A DNA stretch of 50,521 nt from Alphaproteobacteria bacterium (GCA_021776685.1 JAJFFJ010000019.1:1-50521), one strand, 5' to 3'. Shown: positions 17,552 to 27,153, counted from the first letter of the stretch. Notes: a model not told the origin generated them from the sequence alone. Translations and numbers: made by a program.

Positions 17552-18357
17552 GCCGCGGCCGAGAGATCCGGTGGTGGGGCCAGCCTGCACCAGATCGGCG
17601 TGTGGTCCGATGCCTTGGTCTTGCCCCGCGGCCGCTCGTCGATCTGACAGTCTACTAGTAGATCAGCGGCCTGGGATGACAGCAACAGGTGGTCGATGCG
17701 GATGCCCAGGCCCTTCTGCCATGCGCCGCCCTGGTAGTCCCAGAAGGTGTAGGCACCGGCCTGGGTATGGAAGTTGCGGAAGGCCTCGGTGAAACCAAGG
17801 TTCACCAGCCGGCGAAAGGCGCCGCGGCTCTCCGGCCGAAACAGGGCGTCGCCCTCCCAGCCGGCAGGATCATAGCAGTCCTCTGCCTGGGGAATGACGT
17901 TGTAGTCGCCGCCGAGCACGACTGGTTCCTCAAGTGCAAGCAGGCCCTGGGCATGGTCGATCAGGCGCTCCATCCAGGCGAGTTTGTAGGTGAACTTGTC
18001 CGTTCCGGTGGGGTTGCCGTTGGGCAGATAGATCGTCGCGACCCGAATGTGGCCGGCGTCCGTATCGGTGGTGACCTCGAGATAACGGGCCTGCTCGTCG
18101 CTTTCGTCGCCGGGTAGCCGATCCTCTGCAATCTCAATGGGAGTCTTCGAAAGCACGGCGACGCCGTTGTAAGACTTCTGGCCACTGACGGCGACGTTGT
18201 AGCCCATGTCCTCGAATTCCAGGGCAGGGAAGTTCTCGGCGATGCACTTGATTTCCTGCAGGAGGACAATATCGGGCGCTTCTTGCTTCAGCCAGTCGAG
18301 CACATTTGGCAGCCGGGCCTTGACGGAGTTGACGTTCCAGGTGGCGATGGTGGTCAT
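17548..18357 (-). CDS. xth: Exodeoxyribonuclease III (AP endonuclease)
   Basis: 269 aa EEP-superfamily nuclease for base-excision repair. Visible catalytic motifs are TWNVNSVKAR (Asn), LLQEIKC (metal Glu), the NGNPTGTDKFTYK loop with catalytic region, GGDYNV (Asp-x-Asn), WDYQGGAWQKGLGIRIDHLL and the final SDHTPI (Asp-His). ATG 18357 begins MTTIATWNVNSV directly, so the open upstream frame is ignored. In many Alphaproteobacteria xth follows erpA directly, but here an acyltransferase gene lies between. Confidence 0.95.
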   Translation of the reverse strand: MTTIATWNVNSVKARLPNVLDWLKQEAPDIVLLQEIKCIAENFPALEFEDMGYNVAVSGQKSYNGVAVLSKTPIEIAEDRLPGDESDEQARYLEVTTDTDAGHIRVATIYLPNGNPTGTDKFTYKLAWMERLIDHAQGLLALEEPVVLGGDYNVIPQAEDCYDPAGWEGDALFRPESRGAFRRLVNLGFTEAFRNFHTQAGAYTFWDYQGGAWQKGLGIRIDHLLLSSQAADLLVDCQIDERPRGKTKASDHTPIWCRLAPPPDLSAAA

Positions 18358-18379
18358 GAGCGCAATCGGACAGTTTGGG

Positions 18380-19582
18380 TTAGCGGGGCCGCTGACGCGG
18401 CGCCCCGAACATGAGGCGGAGGGGCGGGCACGGACGGATGAACAGGTGATAAAACACCAGGGGCAGGACGACGGCGATGATCGACAGCATGACCACACTG
18501 ATCCAGATGCCGAGACCGGACTGCATCATATACCAGCCTGCAACGATAACGACGAGATGATGGATGATAAAGAGTGGCATGACCGCGTCGGCCAGATAGC
18601 GAAACACTGGTCCGCGACGCCAGCGAACCCGGCCAAGGCCGCCATAAAGAGCGCAGACAATACCCCAGGCGCCGATGCCGACCAGCGCGCGGCCGACTAG
18701 CGTATCGACATACCAGAGCATTGCTGCCAGTGCCGCGGCACCCAATAGCCCCAGCCGCCACCATTCCTTGCGCACCGCCGCGTCCAGGGCTGGCCAGGAT
18801 GCCACCAGCGCGCCCATTAGGAAGAACAGCGCGAAGAAGACGAAGTTGGCGTAGTCGTTGATCAGGCTCGGATAGTAGGGCCACCAGCCGTGGCTGAGCA
18901 TCAGCCAGCCAGCTAGCAACACCGCGGGCAGGTAGGCCGCAATCGTTGCGCTGCGGTTGTCCAGGCGGGGCAACCACTGGTCACCCCTGCCCAGGGCGCG
19001 CAGCATCGGGTAGGTCACCGCACTGATGACGATCAGATAGACCAGAAACCAAAGATGCGACCAGGTATGCAGATTGAAATGGGTGAAATACCGGGGGAGG
19101 AAGCTGAAGAGGGATTCGGTCAGAGGTGCGATGCGGACCATACCAATCGCACGCAGCGAAAGCCCGCCCAGTCCCTCAAAATATTTGATCACTGGCGTGA
19201 TCAGAACCATGCCGACCAGCAATGGGATTGCCAGCCTGCGGACCCGGTTTTCGACAAATACACGCGTGCCCTTGATGCGCAGTGCAGCGACCGCCGACCA
19301 GCCAGCCATCATGAAAAAGGCCGGCATCGACCAGGCGTGGCGAAGTTCATAGACTCCCCCAAGAAACGCCGATTGGTTCGCGTCCTTCAGATGATAGGTA
19401 ACGCCGAGCCCGAAAATCGCGATGACGTGCCCGAAGATCACGGAAAAACAGGTAATGATGCGGATTGCATCGACTTCGCTGCGCCGTGGTTTGGCGACAG
19501 CAGAATCCACCGCGGGAGCCACCTGATCTGGCGACTCCTCATGTGGCGACACTTCGGATCGGGTGTCGGACGTGTCGGGCAA
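18380..19582 (-). CDS. Membrane acyltransferase family protein (acyltransferase 3 / OpgC-like)
   Basis: About 400 aa with roughly ten membrane helices. The opening SEVDAIRIITCFSVIFGHV carries the conserved His of the acyltransferase-3 fold, followed by HAWSMPAFFMMAGWS with R-x-R-R-L-x-x-P (VRRLAIPLL) and HLWFLVYLIV. Such proteins O-acylate periplasmic glucans, lipids or sugars at the inner membrane. A hydrophilic N-terminus of about 35 residues precedes the first helix. The start is unclear: TTG 19582 or in-frame GTGs near 19552. It is inserted between erpA and xth on the same strand. Confidence 0.85.
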   Translation of the reverse strand: MPDTSDTRSEVSPHEESPDQVAPAVDSAVAKPRRSEVDAIRIITCFSVIFGHVIAIFGLGVTYHLKDANQSAFLGGVYELRHAWSMPAFFMMAGWSAVAALRIKGTRVFVENRVRRLAIPLLVGMVLITPVIKYFEGLGGLSLRAIGMVRIAPLTESLFSFLPRYFTHFNLHTWSHLWFLVYLIVISAVTYPMLRALGRGDQWLPRLDNRSATIAAYLPAVLLAGWLMLSHGWWPYYPSLINDYANFVFFALFFLMGALVASWPALDAAVRKEWWRLGLLGAAALAAMLWYVDTLVGRALVGIGAWGIVCALYGGLGRVRWRRGPVFRYLADAVMPLFIIHHLVVIVAGWYMMQSGLGIWISVVMLSIIAVVLPLVFYHLFIRPCPPLRLMFGAPRQRPR

Positions 19583-19635
19583 GACGGCGTTCGCTGCAGT
19601 GGCGGAGAGGCCCAGCCTAGCCAGCCGTCACGCGG

Positions 19636-19971
19636 TCAATCAACAGAAAAGCTGGTGCCGCACCCACAGTTCGACGTGGCGTTCGGGTTTTCGATGGCGA
19701 AATAGCTGCCGATCAGTTCCTGCTTGTAGTCCACTTGCGCGCCTTGCAGGAAATCGAGCGAAACTTCGTCAACCACCACCTTCACACCATCGCGTTCAAA
19801 GATACGGTCATCGTCGTTCTGGGCATCGTCGAAGTCAAAGCGGTATTGGAATCCGTTGCAGCCGCCGCCATCCACGGCAATGCGCAGCATCAACGCCTCG
19901 TTGCCTTCGGCAAGCCGGAGCTCCGCCACTTTTTTCGCGGCGCCTTCGGTAATTGCGAATGATTCAGTCAT
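19636..19971 (-). CDS. erpA: Iron-sulfur cluster insertion protein (A-type carrier)
   Basis: 111 aa HesB/IscA-type carrier. The three cluster-ligand cysteines are in GGGCNGFQYRF and NCGCGTSFSV. The C-terminus STSF-type ending and DGVKVVVDEVSLDFLQGAQ are standard for ErpA. It delivers [2Fe-2S]/[4Fe-4S] clusters to apo-enzymes. ATG 19971 precedes TESFAITEGAAKKVAEL, the normal family start. It is divergent from dgt, across a 127-bp gap with a palindrome and a promoter. Confidence 0.95.
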   Translation of the reverse strand: MTESFAITEGAAKKVAELRLAEGNEALMLRIAVDGGGCNGFQYRFDFDDAQNDDDRIFERDGVKVVVDEVSLDFLQGAQVDYKQELIGSYFAIENPNATSNCGCGTSFSVD

Positions 19972-20017
19972 ATCTAGCTCTGCCTTGGACACCGATTGCG
20001 GAGCATCGGTTATAGGA

Positions 20018-20045
20018 GAGATAGACAATTGTCGCGCACTGTCAA
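20018..20045 (-). promoter_or_regulatory. Candidate erpA promoter with palindromic spacer
   Basis: Minus strand TTGACA (20045-20040), 16-nt spacer, TATCTC (20023-20018). The perfect palindrome GACAATTGTC (20024-20033) lies in the spacer, where a repressor could act. The same 10-mer recurs at 48680-48689. Confidence 0.4.
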
Positions 20046-20098
20046 TCGGTGCGCCGCGCGCGTTGCTACTCCCAGGCCCCACCTCTAAGGTGCCGCGC

Positions 20099-21268
20099 AT
20101 GTTTGGCCAAGGCATCGGCACACGTTACGCGCCCTTCGCGACCGATCCGGCGCGGACCCGCGGTCGCTTGTATTCAGAGCCCGAAAGCGCGACACGGACG
20201 GTGTTTCAGCGCGACCGAGACCGCATCATTCATTCCACGGCCTTCCGGCGGCTGAAACATAAAACGCAGGTATTTGTCGCCCATGAAGGCGATCACTACA
20301 GAACCCGCCTGACCCATTCGCTCGAGGTTTCCCAGATCGCCCGCAGCATCTGCCGGCAACTCGGGCTCAACGAAGAACTGGCGGAAGCCCTGGCGCTGGC
20401 TCATGATTTGGGGCACACGCCCTTTGGACATGCGGGTGAAGAGGCGCTGGACTCCAAGATGTCCGGCTATAGTGGCTTTGACCACAACGCCCAAACCCTG
20501 CGAATAGTCACCCGGCTGGAGCAACGATACGCTGAATTCGATGGTCTGAACCTCACATGGGAAACCCTTGAGGGTGTGGTCAAGCACAACGGGCCGGTGA
20601 CGGGACCGTCAGTGCCATTGCCGATTGTTGACTATGATGGCCAGCACGGGTTGGAACTGGATACTTGGCCAGGTCCGGAGGCGCAGGTAGCGGCTCTATC
20701 TGACGACATTGCCTATAACAGTCATGACCTTGACGATGGGTTCCGTGCTGGTCTGTTCGGCTTCGACGAAATTCGTGAGGTCCCCCTGGTTGGGGAGGCG
20801 CTGGCGGAGGTGGAGGGGCTGTATCCCCGCCTTGACGATCCCCGCAAGATCCATGAAACGGTCCGGCGCATCATCGATCGGATGGTGAGTGACCTTTTGA
20901 CAGAGACACGCCGCCGGCTGGCGGAAGCTTCACCACAGTCCGCGGAAGAGGTGCGGGGACTGGGCCATCCGGTCGCTGCGTTCTCGGATGAGATGTCCGG
21001 GCACGACAATGAGCTTAAATCTTTCTTGCGCGAGCGCATGTATCAGCACTATTTGGTCAACCGTATGACCAGCAAGGCGCGCCGTGTAGTGGCCGATCTG
21101 TTCGACCTGTTCCTCAATGAGCCTGAACTGCTGCCGAATGAATGGCGCGCCCGCACTGCGGCTCCTGCGTCAGACCGCACGGCCAGGGTGATTGCGGATT
21201 ATATTGCCGGCATGACTGATCGATTCGCCCTGGACGAACATCACAAACTATTTGATCCGATACTGTAG
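20099..21268 (+). CDS. dgt: Deoxyguanosinetriphosphate triphosphohydrolase-like HD protein
   Basis: 389 aa HD-domain dNTPase. Metal ligands are visible as H73 (LTHSLEVSQIAR), H102-D103 (HDLGHTPFGHAG), and a later Asp in LSDDIAYNSHDLDDG. ARTRGRLYSEP and RDRDRIIHSTAFRRLKHKTQ are the conserved N-terminal motifs. dGTPases cut dNTPs to nucleoside and triphosphate, tuning dNTP pools. ATG 20099 (AAGG upstream) is chosen; the frame extends further back with no family similarity. It begins a run of seven genes with gaps of at most 3 nt. Confidence 0.95.
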   Translation: MFGQGIGTRYAPFATDPARTRGRLYSEPESATRTVFQRDRDRIIHSTAFRRLKHKTQVFVAHEGDHYRTRLTHSLEVSQIARSICRQLGLNEELAEALALAHDLGHTPFGHAGEEALDSKMSGYSGFDHNAQTLRIVTRLEQRYAEFDGLNLTWETLEGVVKHNGPVTGPSVPLPIVDYDGQHGLELDTWPGPEAQVAALSDDIAYNSHDLDDGFRAGLFGFDEIREVPLVGEALAEVEGLYPRLDDPRKIHETVRRIIDRMVSDLLTETRRRLAEASPQSAEEVRGLGHPVAAFSDEMSGHDNELKSFLRERMYQHYLVNRMTSKARRVVADLFDLFLNEPELLPNEWRARTAAPASDRTARVIADYIAGMTDRFALDEHHKLFDPIL

Positions 21269-21271
21269 AAA

Positions 21272-23026
21272 ATGAGCATTTTCAGCGAGATACGGCGTCA
21301 CGTTATGGCGGCGCTGGATGAAATGGTTGCCGACGGCACGCTGCCTGCGGGCCTGGATTTTGGACGTGTCAATGTCGAGCCGCCACGCGATCCCTCCCAC
21401 GGTGACATGGCAACCAATGCGGCCATGGTTCTGGCCAAACCGGCGGGTAGCAAGCCACGCGACATCGCCGAGGCGTTGGCGGGTGAGTTGGCAAAGCGGC
21501 AAGAAATTGACTCGGCTGAGGTTGCCGGACCAGGCTTTATCAATCTGCGCCTGGACCCTGCTTTGTGGCGGCGCTGCATTGGAGACGTGTTGGCGGCGGG
21601 CGCTGCCTATGGTGGCTCAGATACCGGCGGCGGCGCGAAAGTGAATATTGAGTATGTCTCCGCCAATCCGACCGGATTGCTTCACATGGGCCATGCGCGC
21701 GGCGCGGTCTTCGGTGACGCACTCGCCAGCCTGCTGGCAAAGGTCGGATATGACGTGACACGGGAATATTACGTCAACGATGCCGGCAACCAGATCGATA
21801 TCCTGGCAGAGTCTCTGATCAAACGGGGCCGGCAACTTGCCGGCGAAACGATTCCCGACAGCGAGTTTGAAGGATTTTACCCGGGCGAGGAGGTGATCGA
21901 CGCCGCACGCGCCGCGAATGAGGAAGACCCTGATTGGCTGTCTCTGCCGGATGGGGATCGCCATGCTTTTGCCCGTCGGCAAGCGGTCGACTTCCTGATG
22001 GTGCGAATTCGGGAAGACCTTGCCCATCTGGGAATCGAGCAGGAGATCTATACCTCCGAAGCAGCGCTGGTGGCCGATGGCGCGGTCGGCCGTGCCCTCG
22101 ATACGCTGGAGTCACGTGGATTGATCTACACCGGCGTGCTGGAGCCGCCAAAGGGCAAAAAGCCGGATGATTGGGAAGAACGCCCTCAAACCCTGTTTCG
22201 GGCCACGGATTTTGGCGACGACGTCGATCGCCCCTTAAAGAAATCCAACGGCGAATGGACCTATTTCGCGACGGATATTGCCTATCACCTCGACAAATAC
22301 CGCCGCGGCTTCGCCACCCTGATCGATGTGTGGGGTGCTGATCACGGCGGCTATGTGAAGCGCATGAATGCTGCGGTCGATGCCATTACCGAAGGCGAGG
22401 CAGCCCTCGATGTAAAAATATGCCAGCTGGTTAACCTGATGGACAAGGGCGAACCGGTTAAAATGTCCAAGCGCGCCGGCAATGTGGTCACCATTCGTGA
22501 GGTCGTGGACGAAATCGGCAAGGACGTGGTGCGCTTCATCATGCTCACCCGCAAGAATGATGCGCCGCTTGATTTTGACTTTGCCAAAGTTACAGAACAG
22601 TCCAAAGACAATCCGGTTTTTTATGTTCAATACGCCCACGCGCGAGTGCATTCAGTGTTCCGCCAGGCCCGCACGACGATTCCTGATTTACCTTTGGATG
22701 ACGAGTCTTTGGCAGAGGCAAATCTAGAGCTGCTGACCGACCCCGGTGAACTGGCCCTGATAAAAACAATTGCAGGATGGCCGCGAATAGTGGAAAGTGC
22801 TGCGGAAGCACACGAACCACATAGACTTGCGTTTTACTTGAATGACACCGCGGCCGAGTTTCATGCTCACTGGAACCGTGGGAAGGATGAGGCGGGGCTA
22901 AGGCTCGTAGTGGATAGTGACAGAGAATTAACGCTGGCGCGGTTGGCTATGATTCGCGCGTTGGCGTTGGTGATCGCGTCCGGGTTGGAGGTGTTCGGGG
23001 TAATGCCGGTGGAGGAGATGCGCTAA
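21272..23026 (+). CDS. argS: Arginyl-tRNA synthetase
   Basis: 584 aa class I synthetase. An N-terminal tRNA-binding domain precedes the ArgRS catalytic core, where [16 protein letters not shown] is the HIGH region, [17 protein letters not shown] follows, and [10 protein letters not shown] is a KMSK-type loop. A C-terminal DALR anticodon domain contains [13 protein letters not shown]. The gene starts 3 nt after dgt, and its stop overlaps the ATG of the SPOR gene (TAATG). Confidence 0.98.
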   Translation: MSIFSEIRRHVMAALDEMVADGTLPAGLDFGRVNVEPPRDPSHGDMATNAAMVLAKPAGSKPRDIAEALAGELAKRQEIDSAEVAGPGFINLRLDPALWRRCIGDVLAAGAAYGGSDTGGGAKVNIEYVSANPTGLLHMGHARGAVFGDALASLLAKVGYDVTREYYVNDAGNQIDILAESLIKRGRQLAGETIPDSEFEGFYPGEEVIDAARAANEEDPDWLSLPDGDRHAFARRQAVDFLMVRIREDLAHLGIEQEIYTSEAALVADGAVGRALDTLESRGLIYTGVLEPPKGKKPDDWEERPQTLFRATDFGDDVDRPLKKSNGEWTYFATDIAYHLDKYRRGFATLIDVWGADHGGYVKRMNAAVDAITEGEAALDVKICQLVNLMDKGEPVKMSKRAGNVVTIREVVDEIGKDVVRFIMLTRKNDAPLDFDFAKVTEQSKDNPVFYVQYAHARVHSVFRQARTTIPDLPLDDESLAEANLELLTDPGELALIKTIAGWPRIVESAAEAHEPHRLAFYLNDTAAEFHAHWNRGKDEAGLRLVVDSDRELTLARLAMIRALALVIASGLEVFGVMPVEEMR

Positions 23027-23844
23027 TGTATATGGCGCCAATACAACGGTCGCGGGGACGGCAGCGCAACGGCGGTGTCAAATTCCTGTTTGGCCTTACG
23101 GCATTTCTCGGTGCGCTCGCCACCGTGGGCTACGTTTTCCTGGTAGGCCAGGGACAGCCGGCCTATCAAGTCCAGGCGTCGCTGGACGCAAATACACCTC
23201 TTCAAACGGCAGCCAGCAAGGGTCGGAGCAACGGGGTACACGCGTTGTGGGTTGGGTCGAATTCCGGGTCGCGCCAACAAGCGCTGGTGGGGGCCGTGCG
23301 GAGACCGCCCCAGGAAACGATTATCAAGCCTTCGCAGGTAGACCAGATCGCGCCCGGTGGTGGCGGTCAAAAAATTGCAGCTATCAGACGCCTGCCAAAA
23401 GGAACCGCCCCAAAATCTGCACCGGTGACGGTGACCCGGACGGCAACCCGGATCGTGGCCCAATTGCCAACCAAGCGCCCGCAGCGTGCGGCGCACCGGA
23501 AAAACTCTTCTCAGCGACGGCACATCGCGGTGCGACGTGCGCCGGTAAAGCGGCGCACGCGAGCAATCGCCCAGGCAACGACAGCGGACATGATCGGGCC
23601 GTATCGCATCCAAGTCGGTTCATTCAAAACGCCGGAGGCAGCCCATGGCAAATGGATCAGCCTGCGCCAACGCCACAATGACCTGCTGGGTAGTTACATC
23701 ATGGTGATTGAGAAGGTAAACCGGGGCCGTCGGGGGGTGGTCTACCGGTTGCAGGCCGGACCTCTCAGGACGCGTGGCGCCGTGAACAAGGTCTGCAGTC
23801 GTCTGAGCAAACGACGTATTGGCTGCTCGCTTGTCGACGGATAG
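23026..23844 (+). CDS. SPOR-domain inner-membrane protein
   Basis: 272 aa. A short basic N-terminus is followed by one membrane helix (about residues 20-42, FLFGLTAFLGALATVGYVFL). A basic, Ala/Pro/Arg-rich linker comes next, then a C-terminal SPOR domain (about 190-270: GPYRIQVGSFKTPEAAHGKW, then VVYRLQAGPLRTRGAVNKVC). SPOR domains bind glycan strands lacking stem peptides at division sites. The protein is thus predicted to be a bitopic envelope protein facing the periplasm. The argS-SPOR-nagZ order is typical of Alphaproteobacteria. Confidence 0.92.
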   Translation: MYMAPIQRSRGRQRNGGVKFLFGLTAFLGALATVGYVFLVGQGQPAYQVQASLDANTPLQTAASKGRSNGVHALWVGSNSGSRQQALVGAVRRPPQETIIKPSQVDQIAPGGGGQKIAAIRRLPKGTAPKSAPVTVTRTATRIVAQLPTKRPQRAAHRKNSSQRRHIAVRRAPVKRRTRAIAQATTADMIGPYRIQVGSFKTPEAAHGKWISLRQRHNDLLGSYIMVIEKVNRGRRGVVYRLQAGPLRTRGAVNKVCSRLSKRRIGCSLVDG

Positions 23845-24859
23845 TCCGCCCGCGCCTGTCATCTACGGCTGTCACGGCCTCGAACTCACTCCGCAGGAAC
23901 GCGATTTTTTCGCCGCCGCCCGGCCCGCCGGGTTCATCCTTTTCGCCCGCAACTGCAAAAGCCGCGCTCAGGTGTCGGATCTGGTGGCAGATCTGTCACA
24001 CTGCGCGGGTATCAATCCGGCGCTCATCCTGATTGACCAGGAGGGCGGACGTGTCCAGCGTCTCTCTCCGCCTGAATGGCGAGCCGCTCCCTCCGCGGCA
24101 GAACTTGGGCGGTTGGTCGAGCGCAGCATGGACGTCGCCGTTGAGGCCATCAAGTTGAATACTTTGCTCATTGCTGCGGAGCTGACGGAGCTAGGCATCA
24201 ACACTGACTGCGCCCCGGTTGTGGATGTGCCGGCGCCGGGCAGTCACAACATCATCGGCGACCGTGCGTTCAGCGACCAGGTGGATCTGCTGAGCCACCT
24301 GGCACGGGTCATGGCGGAATCCCTGTTGGACGGCGGCGTGCTGCCGGTGATCAAGCATCTGCCGGGGCATGGCCGCGCGCTCGCCGACAGCCACCTCGAA
24401 TTGCCAACCGTGGATGCGCTGCGGTCGGACCTCGATGACGTGGATTTTGCCGCTTTTCAACCGCTCGCGGATCTGCCGCTCGGAATGACGGCCCATATTG
24501 TCTATCCGGCCATCGACTCCAAACCGGCAACCCAGTCATCGGCGGTGATCCGAGGCGTAATCCGTCAGCAAATTGGCTTCGACGGGCTGTTGATGACCGA
24601 CGATCTGTCCATGCAGGCGCTCAGTGGAAGCTTTGCCGATCGGGCGCGGGATAGTCTGGCGGCAGGGTGCGATATTGTCCTTCACTGCAATGGCGATATG
24701 GCCGAGATGACAGAGATCGCCGGCGCCGTTGCAGGCAAGCTGTCGACTGAAGCGTCAGACCGCCTGTCCCGCGCCCAGGCATTGATTGCCACTTCACCGC
24801 AAATGCCGCCGGTGGATGCGGTTGACCGCCTCACGAAGTTGCTGGCGGACAATGCCTGA
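23819..24859 (+). CDS. nagZ: Beta-N-acetylhexosaminidase (GH3)
   Basis: About 346 aa cytoplasmic GH3 enzyme that removes GlcNAc from anhydro-muropeptides during peptidoglycan recycling. LILIDQEGGRVQRL is the substrate-loop signature, KHLPGHGRALADSHLELP (from K179) holds the catalytic His-Asp loop, and LLMTDDLSMQALSG carries the nucleophile Asp. The start is uncertain: TTG 23819 or TTG 23831, both overlapping the end of the SPOR gene. The next gene begins inside its last codons. Confidence 0.93.
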   Translation: MAARLSTDSPPAPVIYGCHGLELTPQERDFFAAARPAGFILFARNCKSRAQVSDLVADLSHCAGINPALILIDQEGGRVQRLSPPEWRAAPSAAELGRLVERSMDVAVEAIKLNTLLIAAELTELGINTDCAPVVDVPAPGSHNIIGDRAFSDQVDLLSHLARVMAESLLDGGVLPVIKHLPGHGRALADSHLELPTVDALRSDLDDVDFAAFQPLADLPLGMTAHIVYPAIDSKPATQSSAVIRGVIRQQIGFDGLLMTDDLSMQALSGSFADRARDSLAAGCDIVLHCNGDMAEMTEIAGAVAGKLSTEASDRLSRAQALIATSPQMPPVDAVDRLTKLLADNA

Positions 24860-25556
24860 ACAGTTTCCATCGTTGGCCGAGATACTGGCGTTCCTGCTGC
24901 CGCTACTGGTCGCTATGACCGTGCACGAAGTAGCGCACGCCATTGTTGCCCGAGCCCTGGGAGACCGTACTGCGCAGGAACAGGGCAGAGTGAGCCTGAA
25001 TCCATTCCGGCACATCGACTGGCTAGGCACCATCCTTGTGCCGGCGGTGCTGATCCTGATTCGGGCGCCAATTCCGATAGGCTGGGCGCGCCCCGTCCCA
25101 ATTGACGCCAGCCGGCTTGGCCACCCCCGGCGCGATCTGGTGCTTGTGGCCCTCGCAGGGCCGTTGGCAAATATTGCCCTGGCGGCAGCATCGGTTGGTC
25201 TGTTGGCTTTGTCCGGGTCTGCGCCGGATGAGTTGACCTTGTGGGACAAGATCTTGTCCTTCTCTGTCTTTGCCAATACCGTCATCGGGCTGTTCAACCT
25301 GCTGCCGCTCCCGCCCCTGGACGGAGGGCGAATCATGCTGGGCATCCTCCCTGAGGGGCTCGCCAGACGTTATGCACGTTTAGCACCACTTATCTCCATT
25401 GGCCTGATTCTGGCGTTGATTCTGGTGCCGCTTGTCTGGATGGTCACCGGCGACAGTGCCACTTTGTTAAATGACATTCTAAAGCCAGCGGTTCGCAGCC
25501 TGGTCGGGTTTGTCGAAAGGATTACCGGCACGGCAATGGTCTGGACATGGACGTAG
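24852..25556 (+). CDS. Site-2 protease family (M50) membrane metalloprotease
   Basis: 234 aa, about five membrane helices. The zinc motif H25-E26-V-A-H29 lies in TVHEVAHAIVA, and the third ligand Asp157 in NLLPLPPLDGGR. GPLANIALA is the conserved substrate-edge motif. These compact M50 proteases lack PDZ domains, and their substrates are unknown. ATG 24852 overlaps the nagZ stop by 8 nt (ATGCCTGA), so translation is coupled. The same position is occupied in related genomes, between nagZ and scpA. Confidence 0.93.
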   Translation: MPEQFPSLAEILAFLLPLLVAMTVHEVAHAIVARALGDRTAQEQGRVSLNPFRHIDWLGTILVPAVLILIRAPIPIGWARPVPIDASRLGHPRRDLVLVALAGPLANIALAAASVGLLALSGSAPDELTLWDKILSFSVFANTVIGLFNLLPLPPLDGGRIMLGILPEGLARRYARLAPLISIGLILALILVPLVWMVTGDSATLLNDILKPAVRSLVGFVERITGTAMVWTWT

Positions 25557-26359
25557 ACGCGCAAGATTTTGAAGAGACGCCGCGAGCGCCCCAGCAGCTG
25601 ATCCTTGATCTGGACGGCTATGAAGGACCGCTCGACCTGCTGTTGACCCTGGCGCGTGAGCAGAAGGTCGATATCAAACGGCTCTCCATGCTGCAGCTCG
25701 CCGATCAGTATCTTGAATTTGTTGCCCGGGCCCAGAAGATCCGGCTGGAGTTGGCCGCGGACTATCTGGTGATGGCCGCCTGGCTTGCCTACCTGAAATC
25801 CCGGCTTTTGTTGCCGCAGTCGGACGAGGATGGTGAGCCGAGCGGCGCCGAAATGGCGGCGGCGCTCAAATTCCAGCTGCAAAGGCTGGAAGCGATGCGC
25901 AATTCCGGCGAAGTAATTTTCGAACGTCCGCAGTTGGGCAGTGAGTTCCACCCCCGCGGTATGCCAGAGCCTGTGCGCATTTCGTCGTCGGATACCTTTG
26001 AGAGCAGTCTTTACGATCTGCTGTCGGCATATGGCGCAATCCAGGGACGTGGCAAGGCCACCACCCTCCAGATTCGCGCATCGGAACAATTGTTTGCAGT
26101 CGAAGCAGCACGCCGGCGGCTCGAGGCGGCGTTGGGAGCGATGCCCGAATGGCAGACCCTAATGAGCTATCTTCCGGACGGGCTCAACCAGGGGCTCAAC
26201 TGGCGCTCAGCGGTTGCATCTACCTTTGCCGCCAGCCTCGATCTGGCCAAGTCCGGCAAGGCTGAACTCCGGCAGGATCACGCTTTCGGGCCGATCTACG
26301 TGCGCAGCCGGCAACGAGACGCAACAGATCAACCTTCGGGTGACTCCAGCAATGACTGA
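25547..26359 (+). CDS. scpA: Segregation and condensation protein A
   Basis: 270 aa kleisin of the SMC-ScpAB condensin. LDLDGYEGPLDLLLTLAREQ and KVDIKRLSMLQLADQYLEF form the N-terminal helical domain that binds the SMC neck. A helical and acidic middle follows, then a C-terminal winged helix (SSLYDLLSAYGAI and beyond) for the SMC head. ATG 25547 overlaps the protease gene by 10 nt. The smc gene is not in the window. Confidence 0.95.
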   Translation: MDVDAQDFEETPRAPQQLILDLDGYEGPLDLLLTLAREQKVDIKRLSMLQLADQYLEFVARAQKIRLELAADYLVMAAWLAYLKSRLLLPQSDEDGEPSGAEMAAALKFQLQRLEAMRNSGEVIFERPQLGSEFHPRGMPEPVRISSSDTFESSLYDLLSAYGAIQGRGKATTLQIRASEQLFAVEAARRRLEAALGAMPEWQTLMSYLPDGLNQGLNWRSAVASTFAASLDLAKSGKAELRQDHAFGPIYVRSRQRDATDQPSGDSSND

Positions 26360-27050
26360 AATCAATGACGCCCTTCGGCTGATCGAAGCGCTTATCTTTG
26401 CCTCTGACAAGCCGGTGGAAGAGGCGCGCTTGGCGGATCGTCTGCCCGAGGGCTCGGATATCGGCGAAGTCATGGCCACCCTCAAGGCAGCCTATGAGGC
26501 GCGGGGCGTCAATCTGGTGCGGGTTGGCAAGGCCTGGGCATTTCGCACGGCGCCGGATCTGGCCGGCAGCTTGGTGATAGAACGTGAGCGGCGGCGCAAA
26601 CTGTCGCGCGCCGCGGTCGAAACGCTTGCTGTCGTTGCCTATCATCAGCCGGTGACACGCGCCGAAATCGAAGAGATCCGAGGCGTGACGCAGAGCAAAG
26701 GTACAGTTGATGTTTTGCTGGAGGCTGGTTGGATCAAACCAGGGCGCCGCCGGCAAACGCCTGGCCGGCCCGTCACCTGGATGACAACAGTGGAATTTCT
26801 CGACCATTTCGGCCTCGAGTCGCTGAAAGACCTGCCAGGAGCGGCGGAATTGCGTGCCGCCGGCTTCCTTGACAGCCGGCCCGCCATTCAGGCGTATCGC
26901 GCTGACGCGTCAGAATCAGACTTGCCTTTGGAAAACGAGGATGGACACGGGGACGAAGGTGTCGATGAAGCCGGCGCGGTGCACCAGGAAGATGATCTCC
27001 TTGTGGATTCCGAACCGGAAGAGAAACAGGCCGCCGCGTCGAACAGCTAG
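26352..27050 (+). CDS. scpB: Segregation and condensation protein B
   Basis: 232 aa. Two winged-helix domains bind the ScpA middle: LIEALIFASDKPVEEARLAD opens the first, and ETLAVVAYHQPVTRAEIEEI plus GVTQSKGTVDVLLEAGWIKP marks the second. TTVEFLDHFGLESLKDLP closes the folded part. An acidic tail of about 45 residues (rich in Asp and Glu) follows. ATG 26352 overlaps scpA by 8 nt (ATGACTGA). This is the last gene of the seven-gene operon. Confidence 0.95.
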   Translation: MTEINDALRLIEALIFASDKPVEEARLADRLPEGSDIGEVMATLKAAYEARGVNLVRVGKAWAFRTAPDLAGSLVIERERRRKLSRAAVETLAVVAYHQPVTRAEIEEIRGVTQSKGTVDVLLEAGWIKPGRRRQTPGRPVTWMTTVEFLDHFGLESLKDLPGAAELRAAGFLDSRPAIQAYRADASESDLPLENEDGHGDEGVDEAGAVHQEDDLLVDSEPEEKQAAASNS

Positions 27051-27083
27051 CCGCCTGAGCCACCCGAGGATTTGTCTTTTAGC

Positions 27084-27108
27084 GTTGCAATTGCAACTCG
27101 CTCGCAAT
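27084..27108. promoter_or_regulatory. Fur-box-like palindromes ahead of the iron ABC transporter
   Basis: ATTGCAACTCGCTCGCAAT (27090-27108) has TTGC-N9-GCAA arms, the form I recall for alphaproteobacterial Fur sites. It overlaps a perfect 14-bp palindrome GTTGCAATTGCAAC (27084-27097). The pair lies about 46 bp upstream of the permease start. Confidence 0.55.
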
Positions 27109-27153
27109 AGCAAAAGCTAGCGCATCTTGCGCAGACACTTGGGTTGAGCACAT

